From contig JAFZOU010000096.1 in NCBI GenBank assembly GCA_017550525.1, positions 1 to 64,000 of the forward strand: a stretch of DNA of 64,000 nt, read 5' to 3'. The notes under the pieces were generated by a model. The model ran no database searches and was not told the DNA's origin. It saw only the letters and a program-made list of their open reading frames with translations. This stretch comes from Bacteroidales bacterium. GTDB taxonomy: Bacteria; Bacteroidota; Bacteroidia; Bacteroidales; UBA932. Below, piece by piece: positions 34,576 through 43,546 of this stretch. Positions within the stretch are counted from its first letter, which is position 1; each line of letters starts with the position of its first letter. Made by a program: the position numbers and the translations under genes.

Positions 34576-35060
34576 TGTGCAACTTCCATCAGCTTGCCGA
34601 TATTCTCCAGCGCTATGCTGCCGTTAACGCATATGACAGCCTCGTCCGGGCAGTAGATCACTATGTCGTGAAGGCTCTTGCCGTCATCGTAGCCGTAGAT
34701 CTTTACAACATCTCCGTCATCTTTGGCCTCAAGGATGAGTTCCATCTTTTCAAGGATAGAATCAAGTTTACTGCAGAAGGCGTTTTTATCGGCCTCGGAA
34801 GCATCCTCAAAGTCAACTACGGTAAGTTTATTGATGCCCTTGAATGCATTCAGGGCAGCGCGGTCCTCCTGGTCCAGATCCTTGTCCAGACTTGCGGCAA
34901 CGCCAAGGGCGCTGATGAGCACGCGGCCCATCGAGACCACCTCAAATCCGTCTTTGCTGCCAAACTGACTGGCAAGCGCTGATACCTCCGACGGTTTTCC
35001 GGCCCATGTGCAGCATACTGTGCCAAGGACCATTGCAATGATGATTAATGTCTTTTTCAT
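34572..35060 (-). CDS. DUF4252 exported protein, first gene of the sigma operon
   Basis: The 162-residue protein has a Sec signal (MKKTLIIIAMVLGTVCCTWA) and a DUF4252-like domain (LASQFGSKDGFEVVSMGRVLIS ... MELILEAKDDGDVVKIYGYDDG). The same fold features appear in the last gene of this operon. Its stop overlaps the sigma factor start by 4 nt. The signal ends near a Cys pair, so a lipoprotein form is possible but the lipobox is poor. A terminator for the upstream thiN gene lies just before it. Confidence 0.82.
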   Translation of the reverse strand: MKKTLIIIAMVLGTVCCTWAGKPSEVSALASQFGSKDGFEVVSMGRVLISALGVAASLDKDLDQEDRAALNAFKGINKLTVVDFEDASEADKNAFCSKLDSILEKMELILEAKDDGDVVKIYGYDDGKSLHDIVIYCPDEAVICVNGSIALENIGKLMEVAQ

Positions 35061-35081
35061 ATGTTAGTTAGTTTTTGCATC

Positions 35082-35113
35082 AAAAAGCCGGCCACATATA
35101 AGACGCGACCGGC
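35082..35113 (-). terminator. Terminator-like hairpin after thiN
   Basis: On the minus strand GCCGG pairs with CCGGC across a loop and is followed by TTTTTG. It separates thiN from the DUF4252/sigma operon. Confidence 0.6.
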
Positions 35114-35157
35114 AGAAAAATGTTAAATAATTTCGTTTAGAAAAAATCTGGGGGGGG

Positions 35158-35799
35158 CTAGTCCACCATCACAAGGGCCGATGAAGGGTGGTTGAAGTGA
35201 AGGGAGACGATGGGTTCCGTGGTGCGGTTGAGTGTGGCTTTCCACCAGGCGTCGAACACTACGCCATCAAGGGGCCACTGGAGGCCCTGGGATGTAACGC
35301 GGAGGGAGTTATCGGCACTGAAGAAGGAGAAGCGGCGGCCCTCGCCAAGGTGGAGGTCGCAGGTGTCCGTGATGGCAAAGGCGGTGCCGTAGTCAGAAAC
35401 CATTGAAACCTTCCTGTCTCCAAGGTCGAACATGCGTGTGTATTCCATAAGGAGTCCAAGGTTGGCGATGGTGTGGTCCTCACGAAGCCCCGTGGCACCA
35501 AGGATCACTATCTCCTCCGCTTCGGGATGCTCACGGAGCACCCAGCGCATTGCCTTGGTGAGGTCATTGTAATCCTGCTCCGTCTCATGGAAAAGAACCT
35601 CTGAATACTGCTTCTTAAGATCTTCCGGCAGCGAATCCATATCTCCCACAACAGCAATGGGCATCCGCCCCGGGAAATGCTGTGAGAATTTCTCCAGCGC
35701 CCCGTCACAGCAAACCACAGCCTCTGCGCTTTCCAGCAGATACAGCGGATACGGCTCTGTGGGGTACGCCCCGTCACATAATATGATGATGCTATCCAT
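35158..35799 (-). CDS. thiN: Thiamine pyrophosphokinase
   Basis: The enzyme converts thiamine to thiamine diphosphate with ATP. The 213 residues show the TPK pattern: VVCCDGAL (about residues 28-35), VGDMDSLPED (metal/ATP-binding Asp pair, about 50-59), HETEQDYNDLTKAM and ILGATGLREDHTIANLGLL. It is last in the alaS, lptG-fmt, thiN set on the minus strand. The right-hand arm of a structured element reaches the base next to its start codon, so the element forms its entire leader. Eight Gs in a row follow its stop (35150-35157). No TPP riboswitch is seen. Confidence 0.93.
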   Translation of the reverse strand: MDSIIILCDGAYPTEPYPLYLLESAEAVVCCDGALEKFSQHFPGRMPIAVVGDMDSLPEDLKKQYSEVLFHETEQDYNDLTKAMRWVLREHPEAEEIVILGATGLREDHTIANLGLLMEYTRMFDLGDRKVSMVSDYGTAFAITDTCDLHLGEGRRFSFFSADNSLRVTSQGLQWPLDGVVFDAWWKATLNRTTEPIVSLHFNHPSSALVMVD

Positions 35800-35937
35800 A
35801 GGTCAGAGGGTATTATATCGCCAACCGTCGCTTCGCGACCCCTCCCATGCGCCGGCGCTTTGCGCCTGCTATGGGCCCCTCCCTCTTATCCGGCCGAGGG
35901 TGGCCAGAGGTTTTCGATATAATACCCTCTGACCTAT
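35798..35937. repeat. Structured palindromic element, copy 2
   Basis: Perfect 23-bp outer arms (left ATAGGTCAGAGGGTATTATA plus TCG) enclose the shared core with GTCGC-TTC-GCGAC. The middle stem is longer than in copy 1 (CCCAT...GGCGC-TTT-GCGCC...ATGGG), followed by the CCCTC, GGCCGAGGGTGGCCA segment. The left arm includes the base next to the thiN ATG; the right arm includes the fmt stop codon. Confidence 0.8.
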
Positions 35938-38441
35938 TCATCTTCATGGGGGGCGGCTTTGGCTATTTCGGCCTTGGATGTGCCCTGGGTGGCCTTGTAG
36001 GAGGTGGGATTGCGGAAACCAAGGAGGAAGGACTTAACGTCCATACGCTTCTTGCCGGCAAGTTGGAGGTCCGTAATGGCAATGGCGCCGTCCTCAGTGG
36101 CAATTGCAAAGTAAGTTTTGCCGTCGGAAAGAACGGTTCCGGGCTCTCCGTGAAGGTCCATGCGCATTTCTCCAAAGAAGACTTTGAGCTGGATGGCAGG
36201 AGATTTTTCGCTGCGCTCAGAATGACAACTGTCATCCTGAGGAGCGGTAGCGACGAAGGATCTCCGGTCAGAGGGCACAAGTTCCGTGAAGGCGCAGGGG
36301 TACGGGGAAAGGCCGCGGATGAGGTTGTAGACACGCTTTGTGGTGTCCCTCCAGTCAATGTGCTGGAGTTCACGGGAGATCTTGGGAGCGGGCTTCAGGA
36401 GCTCTGAGCCCTGGATGAAGCTTCGCTGGACGCGGAGTTCAACGTTGTGCTGTATGAGGCCTTCCACGGTTTCTATCACAAGCTCAGACCCCAGTTCCAT
36501 GAGTTTGTCATGGAGGTCTCCGGCGGTGTCTGTGGGCTCCACGTGGCATTCCGAACGGAGGATAATGCCGCCGGTGTCAATCTTCTTGTCAATCATGAAG
36601 GTGGTGACACCGGAAATGTTCTCTCCGTTTATCACTGCCCAGTTAATGGGGGCTGCTCCGCGGTACTGCGGCAGCAGGGCTGCGTGGAGGTTGAAGGTGC
36701 CAAGTTTAGGCATTGCCCACACAACCTCCGGGAGCATACGGAAGCCAACCACCACAAATAAATCGGCCTTGAAGGCCTTCAGGGCGGCAAGGAATTCCTC
36801 ATCTTTGAGCTTCTCAGGCTGCAGCACGGGAAGGCCTTCCTTCACCGCGTACTGTTTCACGGCGCTTTCCTGCATCTTGAGGCCGCGGCCGGAGGGCTTG
36901 TCCGGAACAGTAACAACTCCAACCACCTTGTAACCCTTCTTGCGGAGGGCATCCAGCGGACCCACGGAGAATTCCGGGGTGCCCATATACACTATTCTTG
37001 TCTTTCTGAACATTCTGATAATCTGACTCTTAACCTTTCTGAATCCAATCATGAAGCCGTCCCAGTGGAACAGGTTCTTGTCTCCTACCGCCTTTACGGT
37101 AAGGAAGCCGCCAATGGGCGCCAGCACAAAGGCCGATATGAATTTCCCTATGAAAGCCGTAGTGGCACCGTTACTGGCAAGCCTTTCTCCTGTGATGTCT
37201 ATAACCCAGTACAGCACGAAGAACAGCAGGGAAATGACCGCAGGAGCTCCCAGACCGCCCTTTTTGAGGATGGCACCAACCGGGGCGCCTATGAAAAACA
37301 GCAGCAGGCAGGCCAGGGCCTGGGCATACTTCTTCCACATCTCTACGTCGTTGCGATGGATGAGGTTGATGTAGTCGTAGGAGTCATAAATCTGGCTGCG
37401 GGCTATGTTTTCATACTGCCTTGCCACCTGCAGGGCCCCCTCAAGGGCCTTCTGCCTGTCCTTGAGCGTTTTGAAATCCTCCTTTTCCGGAAGATCCATC
37501 ATCACGGTGGCCTGCTCCCTCCAGCTTGTATCCAGCTGCTTCTTGTAATTCAGGCCATTGTCCCTCTGGAAGTCCTTGACATGCTTCAATGTGCCCTGAT
37601 CTACAAGGTTTACAAGGGAATCATGTCCGTGCTTGAGCTGCTTGAGGTTCATGGACTTCACCTGTTCACCGTAACGCGCTGAATCGGACTGCTTGTATGC
37701 GTAGTTCTCCAGCGGAATCACCAGCTCCTGCTTGTGGAAGCGCACCCTCTGGAGGGCGAGGGAAGTGTCCCTGTACTTTCTGCGGTTCTCCTCACGGTAA
37801 TTTGTGCCGCTGTATAGCATGAATGTGAGGTAATCCTTGGACTTAGCCATCTTGAGCATTCCGCTGTCGGCCACGGTGATGCGGAGGTTACCGGCTCCGG
37901 AGGTATGGTCGTATACCTGGATGCCGTGCATCATTCCGGTTTTTTTGTCGCGGCTGTCTACGCGGAGGATATAGCCGTCAATACCATCGTAGAAGGTTCC
38001 GGACGGAATCTTGATCTCAGATTTTGTACGTCCGATATCATCCCTCATGGTGAAGATCTGATTGATGGAATATGGAACCAGCCTGTCTCCCACAAAGAAT
38101 GCTCCAACGCTGACGATTATTCCCACGATGGTCATTGGAACCAGAACCCTTGCCAGGGAAATGCCGCTGGCTTTCATGGCAGTGAGCTCAAAGTGCTCTC
38201 CCATGTCTCCGAGGGTCATCATGGACGACAGGAGGGTGGCAAGAGGGATGGCAAGGGGAAGGGTCTGGAAACCTCCCCACATGAGGAACTCCAGTATCAC
38301 CTTAAGTTCAAGACCCTTACCCACAAGCTCGTCAATATACAGCCACAGGAACTGCATAACAAGGATAAAGGTCACGATCGCGAGGATAGCGAAGAACTGC
38401 CCCACGAAAGTCTTAAGTATGAACTGGTCTAACTTTTTCAC
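35934..38441 (-). CDS. LptG-type permease fused to methionyl-tRNA formyltransferase
   Basis: A single 835-residue frame holds two normally separate proteins. Residues 1-476 are an LptF/LptG (YjgP/YjgQ) lipopolysaccharide export permease: membrane helices near the N-terminus (FFAILAIVTFILVMQFLWLYI), a long periplasmic region, and three C-terminal helices. Residues 477-835 are Fmt, which formylates Met-tRNA: MFRKTRIVYMGTPEFSV, then FNLHAALLPQYRGAAPINWAV (SLLP-type motif with Ala) and KKIDTGGII (catalytic Asp). No stop separates them. The ATG at 37013 could start Fmt independently. LptG ends in the cytoplasm, so a tethered Fmt is topologically possible. Two palindromic repeats encode DDSCHSERSEKSP in Fmt. 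The GTG start overlaps the alaS stop by 1 nt. Confidence 0.88.
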   Translation of the reverse strand: MKKLDQFILKTFVGQFFAILAIVTFILVMQFLWLYIDELVGKGLELKVILEFLMWGGFQTLPLAIPLATLLSSMMTLGDMGEHFELTAMKASGISLARVLVPMTIVGIIVSVGAFFVGDRLVPYSINQIFTMRDDIGRTKSEIKIPSGTFYDGIDGYILRVDSRDKKTGMMHGIQVYDHTSGAGNLRITVADSGMLKMAKSKDYLTFMLYSGTNYREENRRKYRDTSLALQRVRFHKQELVIPLENYAYKQSDSARYGEQVKSMNLKQLKHGHDSLVNLVDQGTLKHVKDFQRDNGLNYKKQLDTSWREQATVMMDLPEKEDFKTLKDRQKALEGALQVARQYENIARSQIYDSYDYINLIHRNDVEMWKKYAQALACLLLFFIGAPVGAILKKGGLGAPAVISLLFFVLYWVIDITGERLASNGATTAFIGKFISAFVLAPIGGFLTVKAVGDKNLFHWDGFMIGFRKVKSQIIRMFRKTRIVYMGTPEFSVGPLDALRKKGYKVVGVVTVPDKPSGRGLKMQESAVKQYAVKEGLPVLQPEKLKDEEFLAALKAFKADLFVVVGFRMLPEVVWAMPKLGTFNLHAALLPQYRGAAPINWAVINGENISGVTTFMIDKKIDTGGIILRSECHVEPTDTAGDLHDKLMELGSELVIETVEGLIQHNVELRVQRSFIQGSELLKPAPKISRELQHIDWRDTTKRVYNLIRGLSPYPCAFTELVPSDRRSFVATAPQDDSCHSERSEKSPAIQLKVFFGEMRMDLHGEPGTVLSDGKTYFAIATEDGAIAITDLQLAGKKRMDVKSFLLGFRNPTSYKATQGTSKAEIAKAAPHEDE
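36200..36264. repeat. Pair of head-to-head GTCATTC repeats inside fmt
   Basis: One unit runs GAGATTTTTCGC...GAATGAC (36200-36226) and a second, opposite, GTCATCCTGAGG...GGATCTCC (36231-36264), 4 nt apart. Both are translated in frame within the Fmt part. Confidence 0.85.
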
Positions 38442-41053
38442 TATTTTGTAGCTACATCCACTAGGGCGTCAAGGGCCTGAGGGAGGCCTTCAATGTTGCG
38501 GCCGCCGGCGGTTGCAAGGCCGGGCTGGCCACCGCCGCCGCCCTGGATGAACTTGGCGGCTTCACGGATGTCCTTTCCGGCGTTCTTTCCCTTTGCCACA
38601 AGGTCCTGGGAATACATAAGCACCAGGTTTGGCTTGCCGTCAAAGGCAAAGGCGCCTGCCAGTGCAAAGTTCTGGACCTTCTTCTGCAAAAGAAGGGCCA
38701 CGTTGCGGGCGATGGCGGGATCTATGGAGCGGTCAAAACGCACCACCTTGATGCCGCCAATTTCCTGGGCCGATGCTTCCAGTTTCTCTGCAAGCTGCGC
38801 TGCCTTTTCATTGGCAACGGCCTCAAGCTGCTTGCGTGCATCGGCATTCTCGGCCACCAGTTTCTCTATGGCACCCTGAAGGTCCGGGACGTTGTTCATG
38901 AGGTTCTTAAGGCCCTTCAGGAGGTCTTCCATATGGTGGATGTTTTCCTCGGCCTTAGCACCGGTGACTGCCTCAATCCTGCGGACACCTGCCGCTACGG
39001 CACCTTCAGACACAATCTTGAACAGGCCGATAGTACCCGTTGAAGGAGTGTGGGTGCCGCCGCAGAGCTCTACGGAATCTCCATAGCGCACAACGCGCAC
39101 GACGTCTCCGTACTTTTCTCCAAAGAGGGCCATGGCGCCCATTGCCTTGGCCTCATCCATGGTTGCGTCGCGCTTCTCTATGAGCGGGAAGTCTGAGCGG
39201 ATGAGCTGGTTCACACGGGTTTCCACGGCGCGGAGCTCCTCATCCGTCATCTTCTGGAAGTGGGAGAAGTCAAAGCGGAAGTAGTCCGGGCCTACGAAGG
39301 AACCTTTCTGCTCCACGTGAGTTCCAAGCACCACGCGAAGGGCCTGGTGGAGGAGGTGGGTGCAGGTATGGTTGTTCTGGATGTGCCTGCGGCGGACATT
39401 GTCTACAACAAGGGTGAAGGTTTGGGTGCTCCTTGAAGGAATTCTTTCGGCAAGATGTATTGTGAGGTTGTTCTCCTTCACGGTGTTAAGGATCTGGATA
39501 CGCTCTCCGTTCTCTCCTTCAATATAACCGGTGTCACCCACCTGGCCGCCCATCTCTGCGTAGAACGGGGTATGGTCAAACACAAGCTGGAAGTACTCCT
39601 TGTTCTTCTGCTTCACGGTACGCTGCTTGAGGAGGCGGGCACCGCTCACGCGTAGGGTGTCATAGCCCTCGAACACTACATCGGCCTCACTGAACACCAT
39701 CCAGTCTCCAAATTCGTTGGCGGTGGCGTTACGGGCGCGCTCTTTCTGCTTGTCAAGTTCTATGTTGAAATTCTTGATGTCAACGGTGTAGCCTTTTTCT
39801 GCCGCAATCAGTTCCGTAAGGTCTATGGGGAAGCCGTAGGTGTCGTAGAGCACAAAGGCGTCTGTTCCGGGGATGACCTTGGTGGCGGCGTTCTTGGCCA
39901 TGTTGTCCTCCAGCATCCTGATACCGCGGTCCAGGGTGCGGAGGAAGGCGTTTTCTTCTTCCTTGATAACGTTGGAGATAAGTTTCTGCTGGGCCTGGAG
40001 CTCAGGGTAGGCTTCTCCCATATCGGCCACGAGCTGGGGGATGAGGCGGCAGAGGAACGGCTCCGTGAAGCCAAGGAAGGTGTAGCCGTAACGGACGGCG
40101 CGGCGAAGGATGCGGCGGATAACGTAGCCGGCCTTCACGTTGGAAGGAAGCTGACCGTCCGCTATTGAGAAGGCGATAGCGCGGATATGGTCTGCGATAA
40201 CCCTCATTGCAACCTCTACGTTGCCGCCTTCAGCGTACTTATGGCCGGAGAATTCCTCTACCTTGCCGATAAGTCCGGAGAAGACATCGGTCTCATAATT
40301 TGATTTCTTGTTCTGGAGAATCATGCAGAGGCGCTCAAAGCCCATACCGGTGTCAATGCTCTTGGCGGGGAGGGGCTCCAGGTGACCATCGGCCTTACGC
40401 TCATACTGCATGAACACGAGGTTCCAGATTTCAATTACGTCGTCGTTGTCCGTGTTCACAAGCTTATTGCCGGGGATCTTTGCAATCTCGGAGTCCGGCC
40501 TCAGGTCAATGTGAATCTCGGAGCAGGGGCCGCAGGGACCGGTGTCTCCCATTTCCCAGAAGTTGTCGTGCTTGTTTCCTGTGAGCACGTGGTCTGCGGG
40601 AAGATGTTTGAGCCAGGCTTCACGGGCTTCCGTGTCAAGGGTGGTGCCGTCTTCGGCGCTGCCTTCGAATACGGTGGCGTAAAGTTTGGTCTTGTCTATC
40701 TTGTAAACCTCCGTGAGAAGCTCCCAGGCCCAGTCTATTGCCTCTTTCTTGAAGTAATCTCCAAAGCTCCAGTTGCCCAGCATCTCAAACATGGTGTGGT
40801 GGCGGCCGTCGTGGCCCACGGCTTCCAGGTCATTGTGCTTTCCGCTCACTCGGAGGCACTTCTGGGAGTCAGTTGCGCGTGGGAACTTGGGGGCGGCATT
40901 GCCAAGGAAGATGTCCTTGAACTGGTTCATGCCGGCGTTGGTGAACATAAGGGTAGGGTCGTTCTTGATTACCATAGGGGCGCTGGGCACCACGGTATGG
41001 CCCTTTGAGGCGAAAAAGTCCAGATACTTCTGGCGGATTTCCTTTGAAGTCAT
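38441..41053 (-). CDS. alaS: Alanine--tRNA ligase
   Basis: AlaRS charges tRNA-Ala and edits mischarged Ser and Gly. From the start at 41053 ([19 protein letters not shown]) the 870 residues show the class II core with [49 protein letters not shown] and [13 protein letters not shown]. The editing domain has [12 protein letters not shown] and the zinc-binding CGGTH. A C-terminal oligomerisation/DHHA1 region ends [14 protein letters not shown]. An in-frame extension to 41191 lacks family residues. A TATTTTTG -7 element lies at 41086-41093 (minus). It leads the operon with lptG-fmt and thiN. Confidence 0.97.
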   Translation of the reverse strand: MTSKEIRQKYLDFFASKGHTVVPSAPMVIKNDPTLMFTNAGMNQFKDIFLGNAAPKFPRATDSQKCLRVSGKHNDLEAVGHDGRHHTMFEMLGNWSFGDYFKKEAIDWAWELLTEVYKIDKTKLYATVFEGSAEDGTTLDTEAREAWLKHLPADHVLTGNKHDNFWEMGDTGPCGPCSEIHIDLRPDSEIAKIPGNKLVNTDNDDVIEIWNLVFMQYERKADGHLEPLPAKSIDTGMGFERLCMILQNKKSNYETDVFSGLIGKVEEFSGHKYAEGGNVEVAMRVIADHIRAIAFSIADGQLPSNVKAGYVIRRILRRAVRYGYTFLGFTEPFLCRLIPQLVADMGEAYPELQAQQKLISNVIKEEENAFLRTLDRGIRMLEDNMAKNAATKVIPGTDAFVLYDTYGFPIDLTELIAAEKGYTVDIKNFNIELDKQKERARNATANEFGDWMVFSEADVVFEGYDTLRVSGARLLKQRTVKQKNKEYFQLVFDHTPFYAEMGGQVGDTGYIEGENGERIQILNTVKENNLTIHLAERIPSRSTQTFTLVVDNVRRRHIQNNHTCTHLLHQALRVVLGTHVEQKGSFVGPDYFRFDFSHFQKMTDEELRAVETRVNQLIRSDFPLIEKRDATMDEAKAMGAMALFGEKYGDVVRVVRYGDSVELCGGTHTPSTGTIGLFKIVSEGAVAAGVRRIEAVTGAKAEENIHHMEDLLKGLKNLMNNVPDLQGAIEKLVAENADARKQLEAVANEKAAQLAEKLEASAQEIGGIKVVRFDRSIDPAIARNVALLLQKKVQNFALAGAFAFDGKPNLVLMYSQDLVAKGKNAGKDIREAAKFIQGGGGGQPGLATAGGRNIEGLPQALDALVDVATK

Positions 41054-41181
41054 ATAGTATGTTTTGTTTTTTTCTTTATAACCTGCAAAAATAAGTATTT
41101 TTGGCCGATTTTCCCAACGCGCGGGCATAGAATGTGTGGGAAGGAGGGCAGTTTCAGAAATAATGCATATCTTTGCATAAT

Positions 41182-42138
41182 ATGCCGTCAAAGCTTCAGA
41201 AATACATCGTAAGCCCGGAAGACTTCATCGACAGCCTCCAGCAACTGCCCGCCAGGGAATGGTGGAAGATAGTTCTGGTGCTGCTTGGCGGCATTGTGTC
41301 ATTCCTGTTCTATATGTGGATTTACGTGCAGGTCCTGGGACTTGATCTTCCCAAGACAGCCATCCTCAAGCGCCGGAATATGGACTGGAGGGCACGTGTT
41401 GAGAGGCTTTCAACCCATATGGACCATCAGGAGGAACTCCTTTCCCTCTTGGAAGTGAGGGACGACAAAATCTACCGAAGCGTGTATGGCCTGGATGAGA
41501 TTCCGCCGGAGGTGAGAGGCTCCGGCATAGGCGGTGAAAACCGGTATGAAAAACTGGCCGGTACCACCCTGGAGGCCGTAGTGCGTCGTCAGGACATAAT
41601 AGAGAAAAGGGCCTATGTCCAGTCAAAATCCTTTGACGACATAACCATCCTTCAGAACAGTGCCGGTGATATGGCGGCGCATATTCCTGCCATCCCTCCC
41701 ATGAGCACAGACCGCAACACATATCATATGTCCAGCCCGTTCGGTTTCCGCTCGGATCCACTCCTTGGGTACACCAAGCGCCATACGGGAATGGACTTCG
41801 CCTGCCCTCCGGGTAACCCCATCTACGCTACCGGAGACGGTGTAGTGGTAAAGGTGGCCCATGAACGAAAGGGCTACGGCAACCATGTGGAGATAGACCA
41901 CGGGTTCGGTTACAAGACCCGGTATGCGCACATGTCGGAGATATTCGTTGAGGAAGGGCAGAAGCTTTTGAGGGGAGACTGTATCGGCCTTTCCGGAAAG
42001 AGCGGCCGAATCACAGGCCCTCACCTCCACTATGAGATTATGTACCGCAAGGATTACGTGAATCCGGCCCTTTACATGGATCTTGACATCCCTCCAAAGG
42101 ATTACTATGAACTGGTGAGGAGGCCTGAAGGCAAATGA
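41182..42138 (+). CDS. M23 (LytM-type) peptidase, membrane-anchored
   Basis: The 318-residue protein has one N-terminal membrane helix ([22 protein letters not shown], about residues 33-54), a coiled-coil-like stretch, and a C-terminal LytM domain. Zinc and catalytic residues are all present: HTGMDFA (HxxxD), TRYAHMSE (catalytic His) and HLHYE (HxH). It should cut peptidoglycan cross-links or stem peptides in the periplasm. The ATG at 41182 follows a TATCTTTG element (41168-41175) by 6 nt, so the mRNA is nearly leaderless. It overlaps the next M23 gene by 4 nt. Confidence 0.9.
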   Translation: MPSKLQKYIVSPEDFIDSLQQLPAREWWKIVLVLLGGIVSFLFYMWIYVQVLGLDLPKTAILKRRNMDWRARVERLSTHMDHQEELLSLLEVRDDKIYRSVYGLDEIPPEVRGSGIGGENRYEKLAGTTLEAVVRRQDIIEKRAYVQSKSFDDITILQNSAGDMAAHIPAIPPMSTDRNTYHMSSPFGFRSDPLLGYTKRHTGMDFACPPGNPIYATGDGVVVKVAHERKGYGNHVEIDHGFGYKTRYAHMSEIFVEEGQKLLRGDCIGLSGKSGRITGPHLHYEIMYRKDYVNPALYMDLDIPPKDYYELVRRPEGK

Positions 42139-43037
42139 GTAAGTTCAGTAAGATACTTGGCTCAATTGTGCGCTATCTTGTGGCAACGGTTTCGCTGTCG
42201 GTGGTGCTCTATATCCTTTTTGCGCTCATTTTCTCTACTGAGGAAGAGCGGCGCCTTCAGAGGGAAAACAACCTGTACAAGTCCATGTACAGGGATATTC
42301 GGAACAAGGACAGGCTCATCGGGGATGTGGTTGACGGTCTCCTTGTGAAGGACGACGCAATCTACCGCCAGCTCTTTGAGACAACGCCTCCGTCCCTTGA
42401 TGCCATTACTGCGGCCGATCTTATTGCCGACAGTGACTCCCTGTCTGAGAGTTTCTATCTTTCCGCTGCTGCATCGGCCTCAGAGAGGCTTATGATGATG
42501 TCTGAAACAGTGGATGACAATTTTGCCGAGGTTTTCCGCATCCTCCTGAAAGGCCGCCGTGACAGCATTCCTCCGCTTTCCCTGCCCCTGAAGGGAATGT
42601 CTTATGTGCAGACCGGGGCTTCTGTGGGTCCTAAGCACAATCCCGTTTACAAACTGGAACTCCAGCACGACGGAATAGATTTCATCGCACCTCAGGGTGC
42701 GCCGGTCTATGCCGCGGCGCCGGGCATCGTCTCCAAGGTCACCCATTCCAGGAAGGGTCTTGGCAACGTTGTGGAGATAAATCACGGCAACGGTTATGTG
42801 TCCCGATACTGCCTCCTTGGAGACATTAATATCTTTGCGCAGATGAAGGTCCGCACCGGGCAGAAGATAGGGGAGGTGGGTGTTTCCACGGGGATATCGG
42901 CCCCTCACCTCCACTTTGAACTGTGGAAAAACGGCGTTGTCTGTGACCCCGTTCACTACCTCTTCGCTTCCATCACCCCGGAGGAGTACGCCCGCATGAT
43001 GTACATGTCTGTCTCCACTTCGCAATCCCTGGATTAG
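42135..43037 (+). CDS. LytM-domain protein with a degenerate active site
   Basis: The 300-residue protein is built like its neighbour: N-terminal membrane helix (LVATVSLSVVLYILFALIF), coiled-coil region, and a C-terminal M23 domain. The zinc ligands are kept in HDGIDF and HLHFELW. However, the motif that carries the general catalytic His (YxHL) reads SRYCLLGD, with no His. It may therefore be inactive and act as a partner or regulator, in the way EnvC/NlpD-like LytM factors activate amidases. The tandem, overlapping arrangement suggests the two act as a heteromer. Confidence 0.88.
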   Translation: MSKFSKILGSIVRYLVATVSLSVVLYILFALIFSTEEERRLQRENNLYKSMYRDIRNKDRLIGDVVDGLLVKDDAIYRQLFETTPPSLDAITAADLIADSDSLSESFYLSAAASASERLMMMSETVDDNFAEVFRILLKGRRDSIPPLSLPLKGMSYVQTGASVGPKHNPVYKLELQHDGIDFIAPQGAPVYAAAPGIVSKVTHSRKGLGNVVEINHGNGYVSRYCLLGDINIFAQMKVRTGQKIGEVGVSTGISAPHLHFELWKNGVVCDPVHYLFASITPEEYARMMYMSVSTSQSLD

Positions 43038-43050
43038 CCTCCACTCAGAA

Positions 43051-43506
43051 TCAGTACCCGTTACGGTCCATCTCACGGCGGAGGTCCTTGGCCTTGATGC
43101 TTTCACGTTTGTCGTACTCCTTCTTACCCTTAGCCAGGGCTATGAGGAGTTTGGCGTAGCCGTTGTCTGCGATGAAGAGTTTCACCGCAATGATGGTAAG
43201 ACCTTTCTGTTTGTCCTCCTGCTGTAAGTGCCTGAGTTCCTTGCGGTTAAGGAGCAGGCGGCGGTCCCTCACGGGCTCATGCTGGCCCCAGCTGCCCCAG
43301 TGATACTGGGCTATGTTCATACCGCGCACAAACAGCTGGTTGCCTGAGAAGAAGCAGTATGCATCCTGCAGCGAGCACTTTCCGGCCCTTATGGACTTGA
43401 TCTCAGTTCCCACCAGCTGGATGCCGGCGGTATAGGTTTCCAGGAACTCGTAATCGAACGAGGCCCTGCGGTTTTTGATCTGTATGCTGCTCTTCGCTTT
43501 TGGCAT
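43051..43506 (-). CDS. smpB: SsrA-binding protein
   Basis: SmpB delivers tmRNA to stalled ribosomes. The 151 residues match the family throughout: NRRASFDYEFLETYTAGIQLVGTEIKSIRAGK (tmRNA-binding OB-like barrel), DAYCFF, GQHEPVRDRRLLLNRKEL, KLLIALAKGKKEYDKRE and a basic C-terminal tail. The start at 43506 gives MPKAKSSI; an in-frame extension to 43620 is untypical. It is divergent from miaA with only 40 bp between the start codons. Confidence 0.96.
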   Translation of the reverse strand: MPKAKSSIQIKNRRASFDYEFLETYTAGIQLVGTEIKSIRAGKCSLQDAYCFFSGNQLFVRGMNIAQYHWGSWGQHEPVRDRRLLLNRKELRHLQQEDKQKGLTIIAVKLFIADNGYAKLLIALAKGKKEYDKRESIKAKDLRREMDRNGY

Positions 43507-43513
43507 AAGACTG

Positions 43514-43542
43514 CAAAGGTAGTAAAAAAATGTGTATTTTTG
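43514..43542. promoter_or_regulatory. Back-to-back -7 elements for smpB and miaA
   Basis: TACCTTTG on the minus strand (43514-43521) lies 7 nt before the smpB ATG. TATTTTTG on the plus strand (43535-43542) lies 4 nt before the miaA ATG. The two promoters must overlap, and both transcripts would be leaderless or nearly so. Confidence 0.6.
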
Positions 43543-43546
43543 CGGT

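Noticed and set aside
35158..35799. TPP riboswitch for thiN
   Set aside because: The leader is entirely the structured repeat element, and the conserved TPP aptamer sequences are absent.
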